Shown here: positions 1 to 10,903 of the stretch, piece by piece
How positions within the stretch are numbered: position 1 is the first letter of the stretch
Layout of the letters: every line of letters begins with the position of its first letter
NCBI RefSeq assembly: GCF_017302985.1
Contig: NZ_JAFIMU010000007.1
Coordinates: 2,929,001-2,993,000, forward strand
Reading direction: 5' to 3'
Length of the DNA: 64,000 nucleotides
Source of the DNA: Corallococcus macrosporus
GTDB taxonomy: Bacteria > Myxococcota > Myxococcia > Myxococcales > Myxococcaceae
Position numbers and translations under genes: made by a program
Notes under the pieces: generated by a model
Databases searched by the model: none
The model's input: only the letters and a program-made list of their open reading frames with translations
Told to the model about the DNA's origin: nothing

Positions 1-1312
1 GCTCAACGCGAGCATCGAGGCGGCGCGCGCGGGCGAGCACGGCCGCGGCTTCGCGGTGGTGGCGGAGGAGATCCGCGCGCTGGCGGACCGCGCGGCGGCG
101 GCCAGCAGCGACGTGGCCAAGATCGTCCGGGGCCTCCAGACGACGGCGCGCGAGGCGGCCGTGGCCAACGGCGAGGGCGTGCGCGCGGCGGACGAGGGCG
201 CGGCGCTGGCGGGCGACGCGGAGCGCGCGCTGGGCACCATCCTCAAGGGCGTGGACGAGCTGGGCCAGAACGTGCGCGAGGCGTCGCGCGCGTCGGCGGA
301 GCAGGTGCAGGCGGTGCAGGCGCTGGTGCAGGCCACCGCGAAGGTGAGCGAGCAGGGCCGGCTCATCGCCGCGTCCTCCGTGGAGCAGGCGCAGGCCGCG
401 CAGGCCCTCTCCCAGGGCGGCACGGAGATGCGGCGCATGGCGCGCCAGACGACCCAGGCCACGCAGGACCAGGCCAAGGCGCTGCGCGACGCGGTGCGCT
501 CCAACACCCAGCTGACGGAGGTGGCGGAGAAGGTGTCGCGCGCGATGCAGGAGCAGGCGCAGGCCGCCACGGACCTGGCCCGCAGCACGACGCAGATGCG
601 CCAGTTGGTGCAGGGCGTGAGCAACGCCGTGACGGCGCAGGGCCAGCAGGTGGGAGTGCTGGGCGCGACGGCGCAGGAGGTGGCGACCTCCACGCAGCGC
701 ACGCTCACCGGCGTCGCGGAGCAGGCCAAGGCCGCGCAGGAGGTGACGCGCGCCATGGAGGCCACCCGCAAGGAGGTGGCCCAGTCCACGCGCGCCATGG
801 CGGAGCAGGCGCGCGCCCTCAAGCAGGGCGAGCTGGCCAGCCGCCAGGTGGCGAACCTGGCCAAGGAGGTGACGCGCGCCACGGAGGAGCAGGCCCAGGC
901 GCTCACGTCGCTGGTGCGCGGCGCGGAGGAGGTGCGCCGCGTGGCGAAGTCCACCGCGCGCGCGCTGGATGAGCAGTCGGAGGCGCTGGGCATGCTCACC
1001 GCGTCCACCGCGAAGCAGGCCTCGGGCGCGGCGGTGGTGGCCAAGGCAGTGCAGGAGCAGGCCACCGTCACCGAACAGCTGGGGCGCTCCGTGGAGGAGA
1101 TGCGCATGCGGGCGAGGGAGATCGCCGTCACCACCGCCGAGCAGGCGCGCTCCACGGCCGTCACCGCGACCGAGGTGCGGGAGGTGGCGGGCCGGCTGGG
1201 GCAGCTGTCGCGCCTGCACGGAGAGCAGGTGGAGGGGCTGGCCCACCTGAGCGGGCTGCTGGGTTCCCAGGAGCCAGGGACGCCCCGCAACCCCAGGGAG
1301 CAGGCCACGTGA
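1..1312 (+). CDS. Methyl-accepting chemotaxis protein, C-terminal part (5' truncated)
   Basis: The gene enters from before the window in frame 2. The first visible residues, [20 protein letters not shown], are the conserved hairpin tip of MCP signalling domains, which docks CheA and CheW. About 436 residues follow the tip, whereas ordinary receptors have roughly 110-150. The extra length is almost entirely Ala/Gln/Glu-rich coiled coil in which short EQA-type motifs recur. No transmembrane segment lies in the visible part; sensor and membrane domains, if any, are upstream. Its stop overlaps the start of the HEAT-repeat gene by 4 bp (GTGA), so the two are translationally coupled in a chemosensory operon with cheR and cheB. 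The MCP call is firm; the role of the extension is unknown. Confidence 0.93.
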   Translation, partial: LNASIEAARAGEHGRGFAVVAEEIRALADRAAAASSDVAKIVRGLQTTAREAAVANGEGVRAADEGAALAGDAERALGTILKGVDELGQNVREASRASAEQVQAVQALVQATAKVSEQGRLIAASSVEQAQAAQALSQGGTEMRRMARQTTQATQDQAKALRDAVRSNTQLTEVAEKVSRAMQEQAQAATDLARSTTQMRQLVQGVSNAVTAQGQQVGVLGATAQEVATSTQRTLTGVAEQAKAAQEVTRAMEATRKEVAQSTRAMAEQARALKQGELASRQVANLAKEVTRATEEQAQALTSLVRGAEEVRRVAKSTARALDEQSEALGMLTASTAKQASGAAVVAKAVQEQATVTEQLGRSVEEMRMRAREIAVTTAEQARSTAVTATEVREVAGRLGQLSRLHGEQVEGLAHLSGLLGSQEPGTPRNPREQAT

Positions 1313-3678
1313 CCGGTTCGACCGTGAGACACCACCCGCTGTCGCTCTCCGCGGACGACCGCGCCCGGGTGGAAGAGGTGGAGCAGCTGTCGCGCCGCGG
1401 CCCGGAGAGCCTGCCGGTGCTGGTGGACGGGCTGGACGCGCCGTCGTGGGCGGTGCGCCGCGCGGTGGTGTCCGCGCTGGCGCGCCTGGGCACCCCCGCG
1501 GTGCAGCCCCTGTGCGACCTCTTGCGCCACCGCCGGGACAACGAGGCGCGCATCGCCGCGGCGGTGGACGCGCTGGTGGCCGCCACCGGTGACGTGGAGG
1601 GCCCGGTGGAGTCGCTGGGCGAGGACCCCAACCCGGCCATCGTCTGTGACGCCGCCCAGGTGCTGGGCCGGCGGCGCAGCCGGCGGTCCGTGCCGCTGCT
1701 ATCGCGGCTCATCGTCCACCCGGACGACAACGTGGCGGTGGCCGCCATCGAGGCGCTGGGCCGCGTGGGCGGCGGCGCGGCGGTGGACGCGCTCCTGTCC
1801 TCGCTGGGCAGCGGGAACTTCTTCCGCATCTTCCCCGCCATCGACGTGCTGGGCCGCTCGGGCGACCCCACCGTCGTGCCGGCGCTGATGGCGCTCTTGT
1901 CGGACCCCTTCTACGTCCTGGAGGCCGCGCGCGCGCTGGGCCGCACCGGCCAGGAGGCCGCGGTGCCCGCGCTGGTGGGGCTGCTCCAGCGCGGCAACGA
2001 CGCGGTGGTGCGCGTGGCGGCGGTGGCGCTGGTCGAAATCCACGACGCGCAGGTGCAGCGCTTCGGCGGCGCGCGCACGGTGCCGTCGGTGCTGCGCTCC
2101 ACGTCGTCGGAGCCGCACCCCACCGGACGCCGGCTGGCCCAGGTCATCGCGGGCGCGGACGTGGGGGAGAAGACCGCGCTGGCGCGCCTGTTGGGCTGGG
2201 TGGGCGGCGCGGACGCGGCCTCGGGGCTGCTGAAGCTGCTGGACTCGCAGGACCTGGGCGTGTCGCGCGCGGCCGCGGCGGCCCTGGGTGAATTGGGCGC
2301 GGAGGCGGACACGCAGATCCTCCAGGCGCTGCGCGAGGGTGACAGCTCGCGGCGCAGGGTGCTCTTGCCCCTGGTGGGCAAGCGCTCCGCGGCGGTGCCG
2401 GACGTGCTGTTGTGCCTGGAGGACCGGGACGCGACGGTGCGCGCGCTGGCGGCGGAGACGCTGTCGCGCATTGGCGACACGTCCGCGGTGCCGGCCCTGT
2501 TCGTGCGGCTGGCGGACGAGGACCCGCGCGTGTCGCAGGCGGTGGTGGGCGCCATCCAGTCCCTGGGCAGCGACGCGACGGAGACCCTGGCGCTGGAGGC
2601 GGCCCGGTCCCCGGACGCGCGCCAGCGGCGGGCGGCGCTGCGCATCGTGGCGTACTTCGGCTACCCGCGCGGCCTGGACGCGCTGCTCGCCGCCATGCGG
2701 GACCCGGACGAGCGGCTGCGCGACGCGGCCATCTACGGCCTGCCCTTCATCGACGACCCGCGCGCGGTGGACGCGCTGCTGGCCGCCGCGTCCCATGAGT
2801 CCGAGCGCACGCGCGCCACCGCCATGCGCGCGCTGGGCCAGACGGACAAGCAGGCGCGCATCACCTCCACGCTGCTGGGCGGCCTGAACGACCGCGACCC
2901 GTGGGTGCGCTACTACGCGTGCCAGTCGCTGGGGAAGCTCAACGAGGAGGCCGCCGCGGACGCCATCGTCGCGCTGGCCAACGACGACGCGGGCCAGGTG
3001 CGCGTGGCGGTGGTGGACGCGCTGGCGCACCTGCACACGGAGAGCGCCATGGCGGCGCTGCGCCGGGCGGCGTCCTCCGCGGACGCGGACGTGCGCCGCG
3101 CGGCGCTGCTGGGGCTGGGCGTGGCCCGGCGGCCGGACGCGCTGCCGGTGCTGCTGGAGGCGGTGCACTCGGAGGACCCGGCCACACGGCTCGTCGCCCT
3201 GTCGGCGGTCGCCGAGTACGACGCGCCGGAGACGCTGCCCGCGCTGTTGCGCGCCGCGGGGGACCGGGACGACAGCGTGCGCAGCGCGGCGGTGGGCTTC
3301 CTGGCCACGCGCACGGGCCCGCACGCCACGCAGTCGCTGGTGTCGCTGCTGGGTGACGTGATGCTGCGCGAGCAGGTGGTGGGCGCGCTGGCGCTGCCGG
3401 TGGAGGGACGGCTGGCGGGGCTGCTGGCCGCGCTGGAGGCGGCGGACGACGCGACGGCGCCCCTGCTGGTGGCGGCGCTGGCGCGCATGCGCCGGGCGGA
3501 CGCGAGGGCGGCGTTGATGCAGGCGCTGGTCGGCGCCAGTCCCGCGGGCCGGCGCGCGGCGGCGCCCGCGGTGGCGGCGCTGGGCACGGTGGAGGCGCGC
3601 GAGGCGCTGGACCGGGCGGCCCACCGGGACGAAGACCCCGAAGTGCGCCGTGCCTGCCTCCTGGCCCTGGGCCGCTAG
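1309..3678 (+). CDS. HEAT-repeat (PBS-lyase-type) scaffold protein of a chemosensory operon
   Basis: A 789-residue protein made almost entirely of about 30-residue helical repeats with the HEAT/PBS-lyase pattern (A-P-A-L...L...D...VR..A..ALG). Phrases such as [13 protein letters not shown] and VPALVGLL recur from residue 35 to the end. No signal peptide, membrane segment or catalytic motif is visible, so a cytoplasmic protein-protein scaffold is likely. It starts at a GTG overlapping the MCP stop by 4 bp and is followed after 14 bp by cheR. HEAT-repeat partners are known in some myxobacterial chemosensory clusters (the Che7 system of Myxococcus xanthus has one), so a role in receptor-array output or assembly is plausible but inferred. 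Confidence 0.9.
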   Translation: MTGSTVRHHPLSLSADDRARVEEVEQLSRRGPESLPVLVDGLDAPSWAVRRAVVSALARLGTPAVQPLCDLLRHRRDNEARIAAAVDALVAATGDVEGPVESLGEDPNPAIVCDAAQVLGRRRSRRSVPLLSRLIVHPDDNVAVAAIEALGRVGGGAAVDALLSSLGSGNFFRIFPAIDVLGRSGDPTVVPALMALLSDPFYVLEAARALGRTGQEAAVPALVGLLQRGNDAVVRVAAVALVEIHDAQVQRFGGARTVPSVLRSTSSEPHPTGRRLAQVIAGADVGEKTALARLLGWVGGADAASGLLKLLDSQDLGVSRAAAAALGELGAEADTQILQALREGDSSRRRVLLPLVGKRSAAVPDVLLCLEDRDATVRALAAETLSRIGDTSAVPALFVRLADEDPRVSQAVVGAIQSLGSDATETLALEAARSPDARQRRAALRIVAYFGYPRGLDALLAAMRDPDERLRDAAIYGLPFIDDPRAVDALLAAASHESERTRATAMRALGQTDKQARITSTLLGGLNDRDPWVRYYACQSLGKLNEEAAADAIVALANDDAGQVRVAVVDALAHLHTESAMAALRRAASSADADVRRAALLGLGVARRPDALPVLLEAVHSEDPATRLVALSAVAEYDAPETLPALLRAAGDRDDSVRSAAVGFLATRTGPHATQSLVSLLGDVMLREQVVGALALPVEGRLAGLLAALEAADDATAPLLVAALARMRRADARAALMQALVGASPAGRRAAAPAVAALGTVEAREALDRAAHRDEDPEVRRACLLALGR

Positions 3679-3692
3679 AGAACCCACGGCCC

Positions 3693-4514
3693 ATGTCCAC
3701 GCTGCCGTTGTCCCCGCAGGTCCTGGCCATCCTCGCCATGCTCATCGAGCAGCGCTCGGGCCTGCATTACGGGCTCGAGGACCGGGAGCTGCTGGCGGAG
3801 AAGCTGTCCACCCGCGCGCTGGATGCCGGGTTCGACTCGTTGCTCGACTACTACTACTTCCTCCGCTACGACCCGAAGGGGCCGGAGGCGCTGGACTCGC
3901 TGGTGGAGGCGCTGCTCGTCCACGAGACGTACTTCTTCCGCGAGCCCCAGGCGCTGGAGGTGCTGGTGGACGAACTGCTGGTGCCGGAGGTCAAGGCCGG
4001 CCGCAAGCCCCGCGTCTGGTGCGCGGCGTGCGCCACCGGCGAGGAGCCCCTCACGCTGGCCATGCTGCTGGACGCGCGGGGCGTGCTGGGGAACGTGTCC
4101 ATCCTGGCCACGGACCTGAGCGCCCGGGCGCTGGAGCGCGCGCAGGCGGGGGAGTACAACCTGCGGTGCATGCGCGCGCTGCCCCCCGGCGTGCAGGGGC
4201 GCTGGCTGGACGTGGTGGACGGACGTCCGCGCGTGCGTCCAGACCTGATGGCCCGGGTGGAGTGGCGGCAGCTCAACCTGGTGGACACCGTGCACTTCCC
4301 GGAGCCGGAGAGCTGCGACGCCATCCTCTGCCGCAACGTGCTCATCTACTTCCAGGACGACACCGCACGCAGCGTGGTGGACAGCCTCACCCGCGTGCTG
4401 CGGCCCGGCGGGCACCTGGTGGTGGGCACCTCCGAATCGCTGATGCGTTTCGGCACGGCGCTGCACTGCGAGGAGCGCCGCGGCGCGTTCTTCTATAGTA
4501 AAGCGGGGCCATGA
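3693..4514 (+). CDS. cheR: CheR-type chemoreceptor glutamate methyltransferase
   Basis: Transfers methyl groups from S-adenosylmethionine to glutamates on chemoreceptors, setting adaptation. The 273-residue protein has the usual CheR layout: a helical N-terminal domain (about 1-75), then an AdoMet-binding Rossmann domain. The motif ACATGEEPLTLAM matches the SAM-binding glycine loop, and LCRNVLIYF is the CheR signature. There are no C-terminal TPRs, unlike the second CheR in this window. The ATG lies 14 bp after the HEAT gene, and the 3' end overlaps cheB by 4 bp (ATGA). It presumably acts on the MCP encoded two genes upstream. Confidence 0.95.
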   Translation: MSTLPLSPQVLAILAMLIEQRSGLHYGLEDRELLAEKLSTRALDAGFDSLLDYYYFLRYDPKGPEALDSLVEALLVHETYFFREPQALEVLVDELLVPEVKAGRKPRVWCAACATGEEPLTLAMLLDARGVLGNVSILATDLSARALERAQAGEYNLRCMRALPPGVQGRWLDVVDGRPRVRPDLMARVEWRQLNLVDTVHFPEPESCDAILCRNVLIYFQDDTARSVVDSLTRVLRPGGHLVVGTSESLMRFGTALHCEERRGAFFYSKAGP

Positions 4515-5542
4515 CCCTGCGCGTGCTGGTGGTGGATGACTCGGCATTCGCGCGCAAGGTGCTGCGCAAGGTGTTGTCGGACGCGCCGGGCCTGGAGGTG
4601 GTGGGCACCGCGCGCGACGGGCTGGACGCGCTGGAGCGCGTGGCGGAGCTCAAGCCGGACGTCATCACGCTGGACCTGGTGATGCCGTCGCTGGACGGGC
4701 CGGGCTTCCTGCGCGCGCTGGCGGGCATGCCGGGCGCGCCGCGCGTGGTGGTGGTGAGCAGCGCGGGCACGGACAGCGAGCTGGCGGTGGCCGCGCTCCA
4801 GGCGGGCGCGGTGGACCTGGTGCACAAGCCCACGGCGCTGGCCACCGACCGGCTCTACGAACTGGGCGCGGAGCTGGTGGAGAAGGTGCGCATCGCTGGC
4901 GGCGCGGTGCCGCACTACGCGACCGAGCAGGAGGCCGGCGCGAGCGCCCCGTCCGCGCGGCCGCTGCCCTCCTCGTCACAGAAGCTGCTGGCGGTGGGCA
5001 CGTCCACGGGCGGGCCGCAGGCGCTGACGCGGCTGCTGTCGGCGCTGCCCCGGGACTTCCCGGCGCCGGTGGTGCTCGCGCTGCACATCCCCGCCGGTTA
5101 CACGGAGGCCGTGGCGAAGCGGCTGGACTCGCAGAGCGCGCTGGAGGTGGTGGAGGCGAGCGACGGAATGGAGCTGGTGCCGGGCCGCGCGGTGCTGGCG
5201 CGCGCGGGGCACCACCTGAAAGTGGCGCGGCACGGGGCGCTGAACCTGGCGCGCCTGGACCGCCACCCGCTGGGCACCCCGCACCACCCCTCCGTGGACG
5301 TGCTCTTCCAGAGCGTGGCGGAGGTCTGGGGGAGGGATGCCCTGGGGCTGGTGCTCACCGGCATGGGCGAGGACGGCCTCCAGGGCGCGCGGGCCCTGCG
5401 CTCCGCGGGCGGCGTGGTGCTCACGGAGGCGGAGTCCTCGTGCGTGGTGTACGGCATGCCGCGCGCGGTGGCGGAGGCCGGCCTGTCCAACGGCAGCGCG
5501 CCCCTGGACGACCTGGTCCCGCTCATCTCGCGCTTCGTGTGA
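4511..5542 (+). CDS. cheB: CheB chemoreceptor methylesterase/response regulator
   Basis: Removes methyl groups (and deamidates glutamines) on chemoreceptors when phosphorylated by CheA. The 343 residues comprise an N-terminal receiver with the acidic pair in VVDDS and phospho-acceptor Asp in LDLVMPSLDG, a linker (about 140-160), and a C-terminal esterase domain. The catalytic triad is visible: Ser in GTSTGGPQAL, His in ALHIPAGYT and Asp in TGMGEDG. Its ATG overlaps the cheR stop by 4 bp. It is the last gene of the forward operon: a hairpin follows and the next gene converges. Confidence 0.95.
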   Translation: MTLRVLVVDDSAFARKVLRKVLSDAPGLEVVGTARDGLDALERVAELKPDVITLDLVMPSLDGPGFLRALAGMPGAPRVVVVSSAGTDSELAVAALQAGAVDLVHKPTALATDRLYELGAELVEKVRIAGGAVPHYATEQEAGASAPSARPLPSSSQKLLAVGTSTGGPQALTRLLSALPRDFPAPVVLALHIPAGYTEAVAKRLDSQSALEVVEASDGMELVPGRAVLARAGHHLKVARHGALNLARLDRHPLGTPHHPSVDVLFQSVAEVWGRDALGLVLTGMGEDGLQGARALRSAGGVVLTEAESSCVVYGMPRAVAEAGLSNGSAPLDDLVPLISRFV

Positions 5543-5552
5543 CGGGCGCCCG

Positions 5553-5573
5553 CGCCCCCTGCTTTCAGGGGCG
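5553..5573. terminator. Hairpin between convergent cheB and histidine kinase
   Basis: CGCCCCCTG and CAGGGGCG form a GC stem with one bulged C and a CTTT loop, 11 bp after the cheB stop. It overlaps the last codons of the convergent kinase gene. There is no T-run, so it could be a bidirectional terminator or 3' stabiliser. Confidence 0.4.
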
Positions 5574-7085
5574 GTGCGCGGACGGCGGCGGAGGCGGCGC
5601 GGGCGGCGGGCCCTTCTTGGGCGGCGCGCGGCGCGGCAGCGTGACGGTGAAGGTGGTGCCGTCGCCCTCGGTGGAGGTGACGTCGATGGTGCCGCCGTGC
5701 GCGTGGACGATTTCCCGCACGATGTAGAGCCCCAGGCCGTAGCTCATCTTCAGCGTGCGCGTCTGCTGCGGGCCCTGGCGGAAGGGCTCGAAGAGGTGGG
5801 GCAGGGTGGCCTCCGGGATGGGGCGGCCCTGGTTGTGGATCGTCATCACCACCTTGTTGCGCAGGCCGCGCGTGGCCAGGGACACGGGCGCGTCCGCCGG
5901 GCTGTACTTGAGCGCGTTCTCCACCAGGTTGGACACCACCTGCGCCAGCCGGTCCGGGTCCCAGTGCCCCTGCGTGTTGCCCTTGTGCTCCACGACGATG
6001 TCCCGCTGCGGGAAGGCCACGCGGAACTCGTGCGCCACCTTGGACAGCAGCTCCTGCGCGTCCGACCCGCGCGGCTCAATCACCACGCCGCCCACCAGCC
6101 GCGCGCGGGTGAAGTCCAGCAACAGGCGCGTCAGCCGCTCGATGCGCACCGCCGCGGTGGCGATGCGCCGGCTGGTGCGCGCCGTCTCCTCCGCGGGGCC
6201 CCCGGCCGCCAGCACGCGCGACCAGTTCATGATGGCGCCCAGCGGGCTGCGGATGTCATGGCTGATGATGCCCATGAGGTGTTCCTGGAACTCGGCGTGC
6301 CGGCGCACCTCTTCTTCGGCCCACTTGCGCTGGGTGATGTCGCGGCTGATGCCGAACAGGCCGAACACGTGGCCTTCCGGGTCGCGCAGCGGGCCCTTGG
6401 TGGACAGCCACACGCGCAGCTCCCCGGTGGGGTCCTTCTGCGCGTCCTCGTAGGTGAGGGGGTGGCCCGCCTTGAGCACGTCCCGGTCGTGCTTCATGTT
6501 GGCCCGGGCCTCGTCCGGCGGGAACAGCTCCTCGTCCGAGTGCCCGCGCACCTCCGGGACGGTGCGGCCCAGGGCGCGCGCGCCCGCGGAGTTGATGACC
6601 TGGTAACGGCCCTCCATGTCCTTGATGTAGATGGCGTCGGTGGTGCCCTCCATCACGGACTGGAAGAGCTGGCCCACGCGCTGCAACTCGCTGCGGGACT
6701 GGAACTCGCGGGTGATGTCGCGGCAGTGCACCAGCAGGCCGCCGTCCACGGCGCGGGTGGACACCTCGAAGCAGAGGTCGCCCTCGTGCCAGCGGTGCTC
6801 GTAGCACGCGGAGGCGGGCTGCGACGTGGCGGGCGCGTCCAGGCGCAGGTGCGAGCCCAGGCCCAGCACGTCCACCGCCTTCTTGCGCGCGTCATCCCCC
6901 AACTGGATGCGCGGCCCCAGCAGCTCGCGCATGCGCGGGCTCAGGTAGCGGATGCGCCAGCCCGCATCCACGCCGAGGAAGGCCTCCGGCAGCCCGTCCA
7001 GCAGCGCGAGCAGACCCAGGCCGGGCGCCTCCGTCGAGGACGGGGCGGGGGGACGGGAGCGCGGTCGGGCGGGAGCGTGGGCCAT
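5565..7085 (-). CDS. PAS-PAS sensor histidine kinase
   Basis: Soluble 506-residue sensor kinase. A first PAS-like domain spans about residues 22-130 and a second PAS/PAC about 140-255 (AIYIKDMEGRYQVINSAG, ending in GLFGISRDITQRK). The HisKA domain has phospho-acceptor His276 in SHDIRSPL. The ATPase domain has the N box NLVENALKY (387-395) and the G box YGLGLYIV. The C-terminus is a proline-rich tail. No membrane segment is present. The start is an ATG. No receiver gene follows directly; it converges with cheB, so its partner may be encoded elsewhere. Confidence 0.93.
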   Translation of the reverse strand: MAHAPARPRSRPPAPSSTEAPGLGLLALLDGLPEAFLGVDAGWRIRYLSPRMRELLGPRIQLGDDARKKAVDVLGLGSHLRLDAPATSQPASACYEHRWHEGDLCFEVSTRAVDGGLLVHCRDITREFQSRSELQRVGQLFQSVMEGTTDAIYIKDMEGRYQVINSAGARALGRTVPEVRGHSDEELFPPDEARANMKHDRDVLKAGHPLTYEDAQKDPTGELRVWLSTKGPLRDPEGHVFGLFGISRDITQRKWAEEEVRRHAEFQEHLMGIISHDIRSPLGAIMNWSRVLAAGGPAEETARTSRRIATAAVRIERLTRLLLDFTRARLVGGVVIEPRGSDAQELLSKVAHEFRVAFPQRDIVVEHKGNTQGHWDPDRLAQVVSNLVENALKYSPADAPVSLATRGLRNKVVMTIHNQGRPIPEATLPHLFEPFRQGPQQTRTLKMSYGLGLYIVREIVHAHGGTIDVTSTEGDGTTFTVTLPRRAPPKKGPPPAPPPPPSAHRP

Positions 7086-7523
7086 CGGCGGGTCGTCGGG
7101 GTAGGGGAGCGGGGTCCCTTCAGGTGGGAAACACGGCGGTGCTTCGCGAGCGTGCCCGGCTTCTGCGCCGGGACACGGAACCAGGACGGCGGAGGCCGTC
7201 CTGACCGCCTGTTACGCGATTCATGGACTCGTGGATTTCCGAGGGTAAGGAGAAACCTCCACCAGGAAACGGGACTGTGACGTTCCTGTCGCCCGCGGCG
7301 CGTGCGAGGTCCGCCACGCGACAGAAGACCCGGGTCTGGACGGGAACGGAGTGCATCCTCCTGGAACCATACCCCGCGCGAGGCAAAGCGGGGGCCCGCC
7401 CCGAGGGATGACAGGCCTTGCGCGCGGCCCGCCACCTTCCCGGCCCCCAGGCGTGCGCCCGTGGTGGAGGGTTGTGGCCGGAGCGGATGGGAGCGGGTCA
7501 GGGGGGCCCCTGATTTTCCCAGG
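7086..7523. other. 438-bp intergenic region with palindromes
   Basis: No convincing gene. It separates two minus-strand genes and should hold the promoter of the PAS kinase. The perfect palindrome AGACCCGGGTCT lies at 7326-7337 and an inverted repeat CCCCGC/GCGGGG with a 10-nt loop at about 7373-7394. The latter may be a terminator or stabiliser for the upstream regulator transcript. Confidence 0.4.
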
Positions 7524-8884
<1,361 letters not shown>

Positions 8885-8903
<19 letters not shown>

Positions 8904-10363
8904 GCGTGCGTCCCCGGCGGCAGGTAGATGGAGAAACAACTCCCACGGCCCGGCTCGCTTTTCACGTCAATCCAGCCGCCGTGGTCGCGCACCATCCCAT
9001 AGGAGACGGACAATCCCAGCCCTGTTCCCTCGCCCACGTCCTTGGTGGTGAAGAACGGCTCGAAGACATGGGGCAGCACGTCCGCCGGGATGCCCGAGCC
9101 CTCGTCCTCCACGTCCAGCCGCACCCAGTCCTGCTCCGCCCCGCCCACGTCCGCGGGGGGCGCGGCGCGCACCACCTGCGAGCGCACCCGCAGCGTGCCG
9201 GGCCGGCTCATCGCGTGCAGGCCGTTCATCACCAGGTTCGTGAGCACCTGCTGGAACTGCCCCGCGTCCACCTCCACGGTGAACCCGGAGGGGACCTCCT
9301 GCGACAGCGCCACGCCCTTCTTGGTGGCCATGGGCTTGAGCAGGGAGAAGGTGCGCTCCGCCAGCAGCGACAGGTCCTCCGGCGCGCGGGACGGCGTGCG
9401 CCGGCGCGCGAAGTCCAGGAGCTGCCGGATGATGCCGGTCATGTGCTGCGCCTGCTGGAAGATGATGCGGGCGCACTCGTTCACCTCGTCGCCCTCCGCC
9501 TCGCCGGAGGACACCATCTTCGCGCGGCCCATGACGACGTTGAGCGGCGTGCCCAGTTCATGCGCCACGCCGGACGCGAGCTTGCCCACGGTGGTGAGCC
9601 GGTCCGCGTGGCGCAGGTGCTCCACCGTGGCCAGCCGCGCCGCCGTCTCCGACGCCAGCCGCGCCCGCGTCTCCTCCAACTGCTCGCCCATCCGGTTCAT
9701 GGCCACCGCCAGCGTCGTCAGTTCGTCGCCGTGCTCGCGCCGCAGGGGCACGCGCGCGGTGAGGTCGCCCTCGCCAATCCGCCCCGCCAGATGCACCAGC
9801 TGCTCCACCGGCCGGCCCACCAGCCGGCGGCCCATGGCCATGGCGGCCAGGAGGAAGAACACGGAGAGCGCCGCCGTGGCGATGAACGTGCCCACCACGG
9901 TGGTGCGCACGTGCTGCTCCTGCTCGGACATGGACTCGGTGATTTCAATGGCGCCCATGCGCCGGCCCAAAAACACTGGCGTGTACGAGCGCAGCACGCC
10001 CGGGCTGGTGGACGCGTCCATCATCCAGCCGTCGTTGCCCGCGCGCAGGCTGAGCAGCAGGGCCGGAGGCAGCGCCGGCGCGAAGCCGGAGCCCGGCCCG
10101 CCGTCCAGCCACACCCAGCGCAGCCGCACCTGCTCCTGGAAGCGGTTGGCCTGGTTGAGGAGCGTGAGCGCTTCGGCCTCGCCCGCAAGCTGCCACGCCT
10201 TGCCAATGGAGCCGGCCAGCGTGTGGCCGAGCAGGCGGTGGTCGTGCTGCGTGTCGATTTCCGACCGGGCGAGCTCCCGGTTGACCTGGAACGCCTGCAG
10301 GCCGGCCATCACCGCGACGGCGAGCAGCACCAGGGCCAGGGTGAACTTGCGAGCGAGCTTCAC
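8885..10363 (-). CDS. Membrane sensor histidine kinase paired with the NtrC-type regulator
   Basis: About 492 residues. An N-terminal membrane segment (LALVLLAVAVMAGLQAF) is followed by a periplasmic sensor of about 130 residues, a second membrane segment (IATAALSVFFLLAAMAM), a HAMP linker, HisKA (His in GVAHELGTPLNV) and HATPase (NLVMNGLHAM; TGLGLSVSYGMV). This is the DctB/NtrB-like class that partners NtrC regulators, encoded directly downstream with a 19-bp overlap. The start is uncertain: GTG at 10363 puts the membrane helix close to the N-terminus; another GTG at 10405 would add 14 residues. Confidence 0.9.
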
Positions 10364-10462
10364 GAAGAGGCAACCCCCGGTTCGTGCATGAGGGGGAAGG
10401 AACACACGGACCGGGGAGGTACGCTACGGGTACCGCGGGTGCTGCGTCACGACAGCGTGTGA

Positions 10463-10657
10463 CTAGTTGCTGCTCGAGGCGCCTTCCGCCGGGGCGGCGG
10501 GGGCCTTCTGGCTGGCGCCCTGCTTCGCCTTCTTCGTCTTGGCGGCGGCCTTCGCCTGGGCGGCGGGCGCGCTCTTGGCGGGCTTGGCCTCGGCGGCGAA
10601 GGCGCCGGAGGCGAGGGACAGGGACAGACCGAGGACCAGGGCGGAAGTGCGCTTCAT
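10463..10657 (-). CDS. Small exported Ala/Lys-rich protein
   Basis: 64 codons from an ATG with GGAG about 7 nt upstream. A clear signal peptide (MKRTSALVLGLSLSLASGAFA, cleavage expected after AFA) precedes a low-complexity mature region of Ala, Lys, Pro and Ser. No family is recognised. Its stop lies about 100 bp before the sensor kinase on the same strand, so it could be the first gene of that operon. It reads away from an operator-like repeat array. An alternative ATG at 10675 adds six residues. Compositional bias limits confidence, but the signal peptide and spacing support it. Confidence 0.65.
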   Translation of the reverse strand: MKRTSALVLGLSLSLASGAFAAEAKPAKSAPAAQAKAAAKTKKAKQGASQKAPAAPAEGASSSN

Positions 10658-10772
10658 GGAGAGACTCCGTGTCATGCCCGCGAGGTGTGGATTGGGGTGT
10701 GGGGTGCGGGGCTGACCGGAGCCAGAGCATCGGTCATGCCAACGCGTGCCCAGGGGGACGCGCTGACAACGC

Positions 10773-10830
10773 GGGGCAGGATGTCCATGCATGTCTGGGG
10801 CACATTGCCCCGACGGGGGCAGGATGCCCC
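10773..10830. promoter_or_regulatory. Operator-like array of GGGGCA-N3-TGCCCC palindromes
   Basis: Two perfect copies of GGGGCA-N3-TGCCCC lie at 10797-10811 and 10816-10830 (19 bp start to start). A degenerate copy (GGGGCA-GGA-TGTCCA) lies at 10773-10787. They sit in the divergent intergenic region, 73 bp before the response regulator ATG and about 115 bp from the small exported gene. The spacing of about two helical turns suggests cooperative binding of a dimeric regulator. The cognate protein is unknown. Confidence 0.5.
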
Positions 10831-10903
10831 GGCCACGCACGCGGCACGACGGATCCACGTCCTCACAGGGCAGGTGGCATGCGCCGTGCTCCTCCGCATC
10901 TGA

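Noticed and set aside
1699-3687. Long minus-strand frame opposite the HEAT-repeat gene
   Set aside because: Arg/His-rich repeats mirror the HEAT repeats; no start context and no recognisable domain.
7120-7386. 88-codon minus-strand frame in the 7086-7523 gap
   Set aside because: Arg/Ser-rich, no ribosome-binding site and no fold-like pattern; overlaps palindromic intergenic DNA.
10741-10755. Possible sigma-54 promoter on the minus strand near GGGCACGCGTTGGC
   Set aside because: The -24 and -12 parts match only when shifted by one base; too weak to call.
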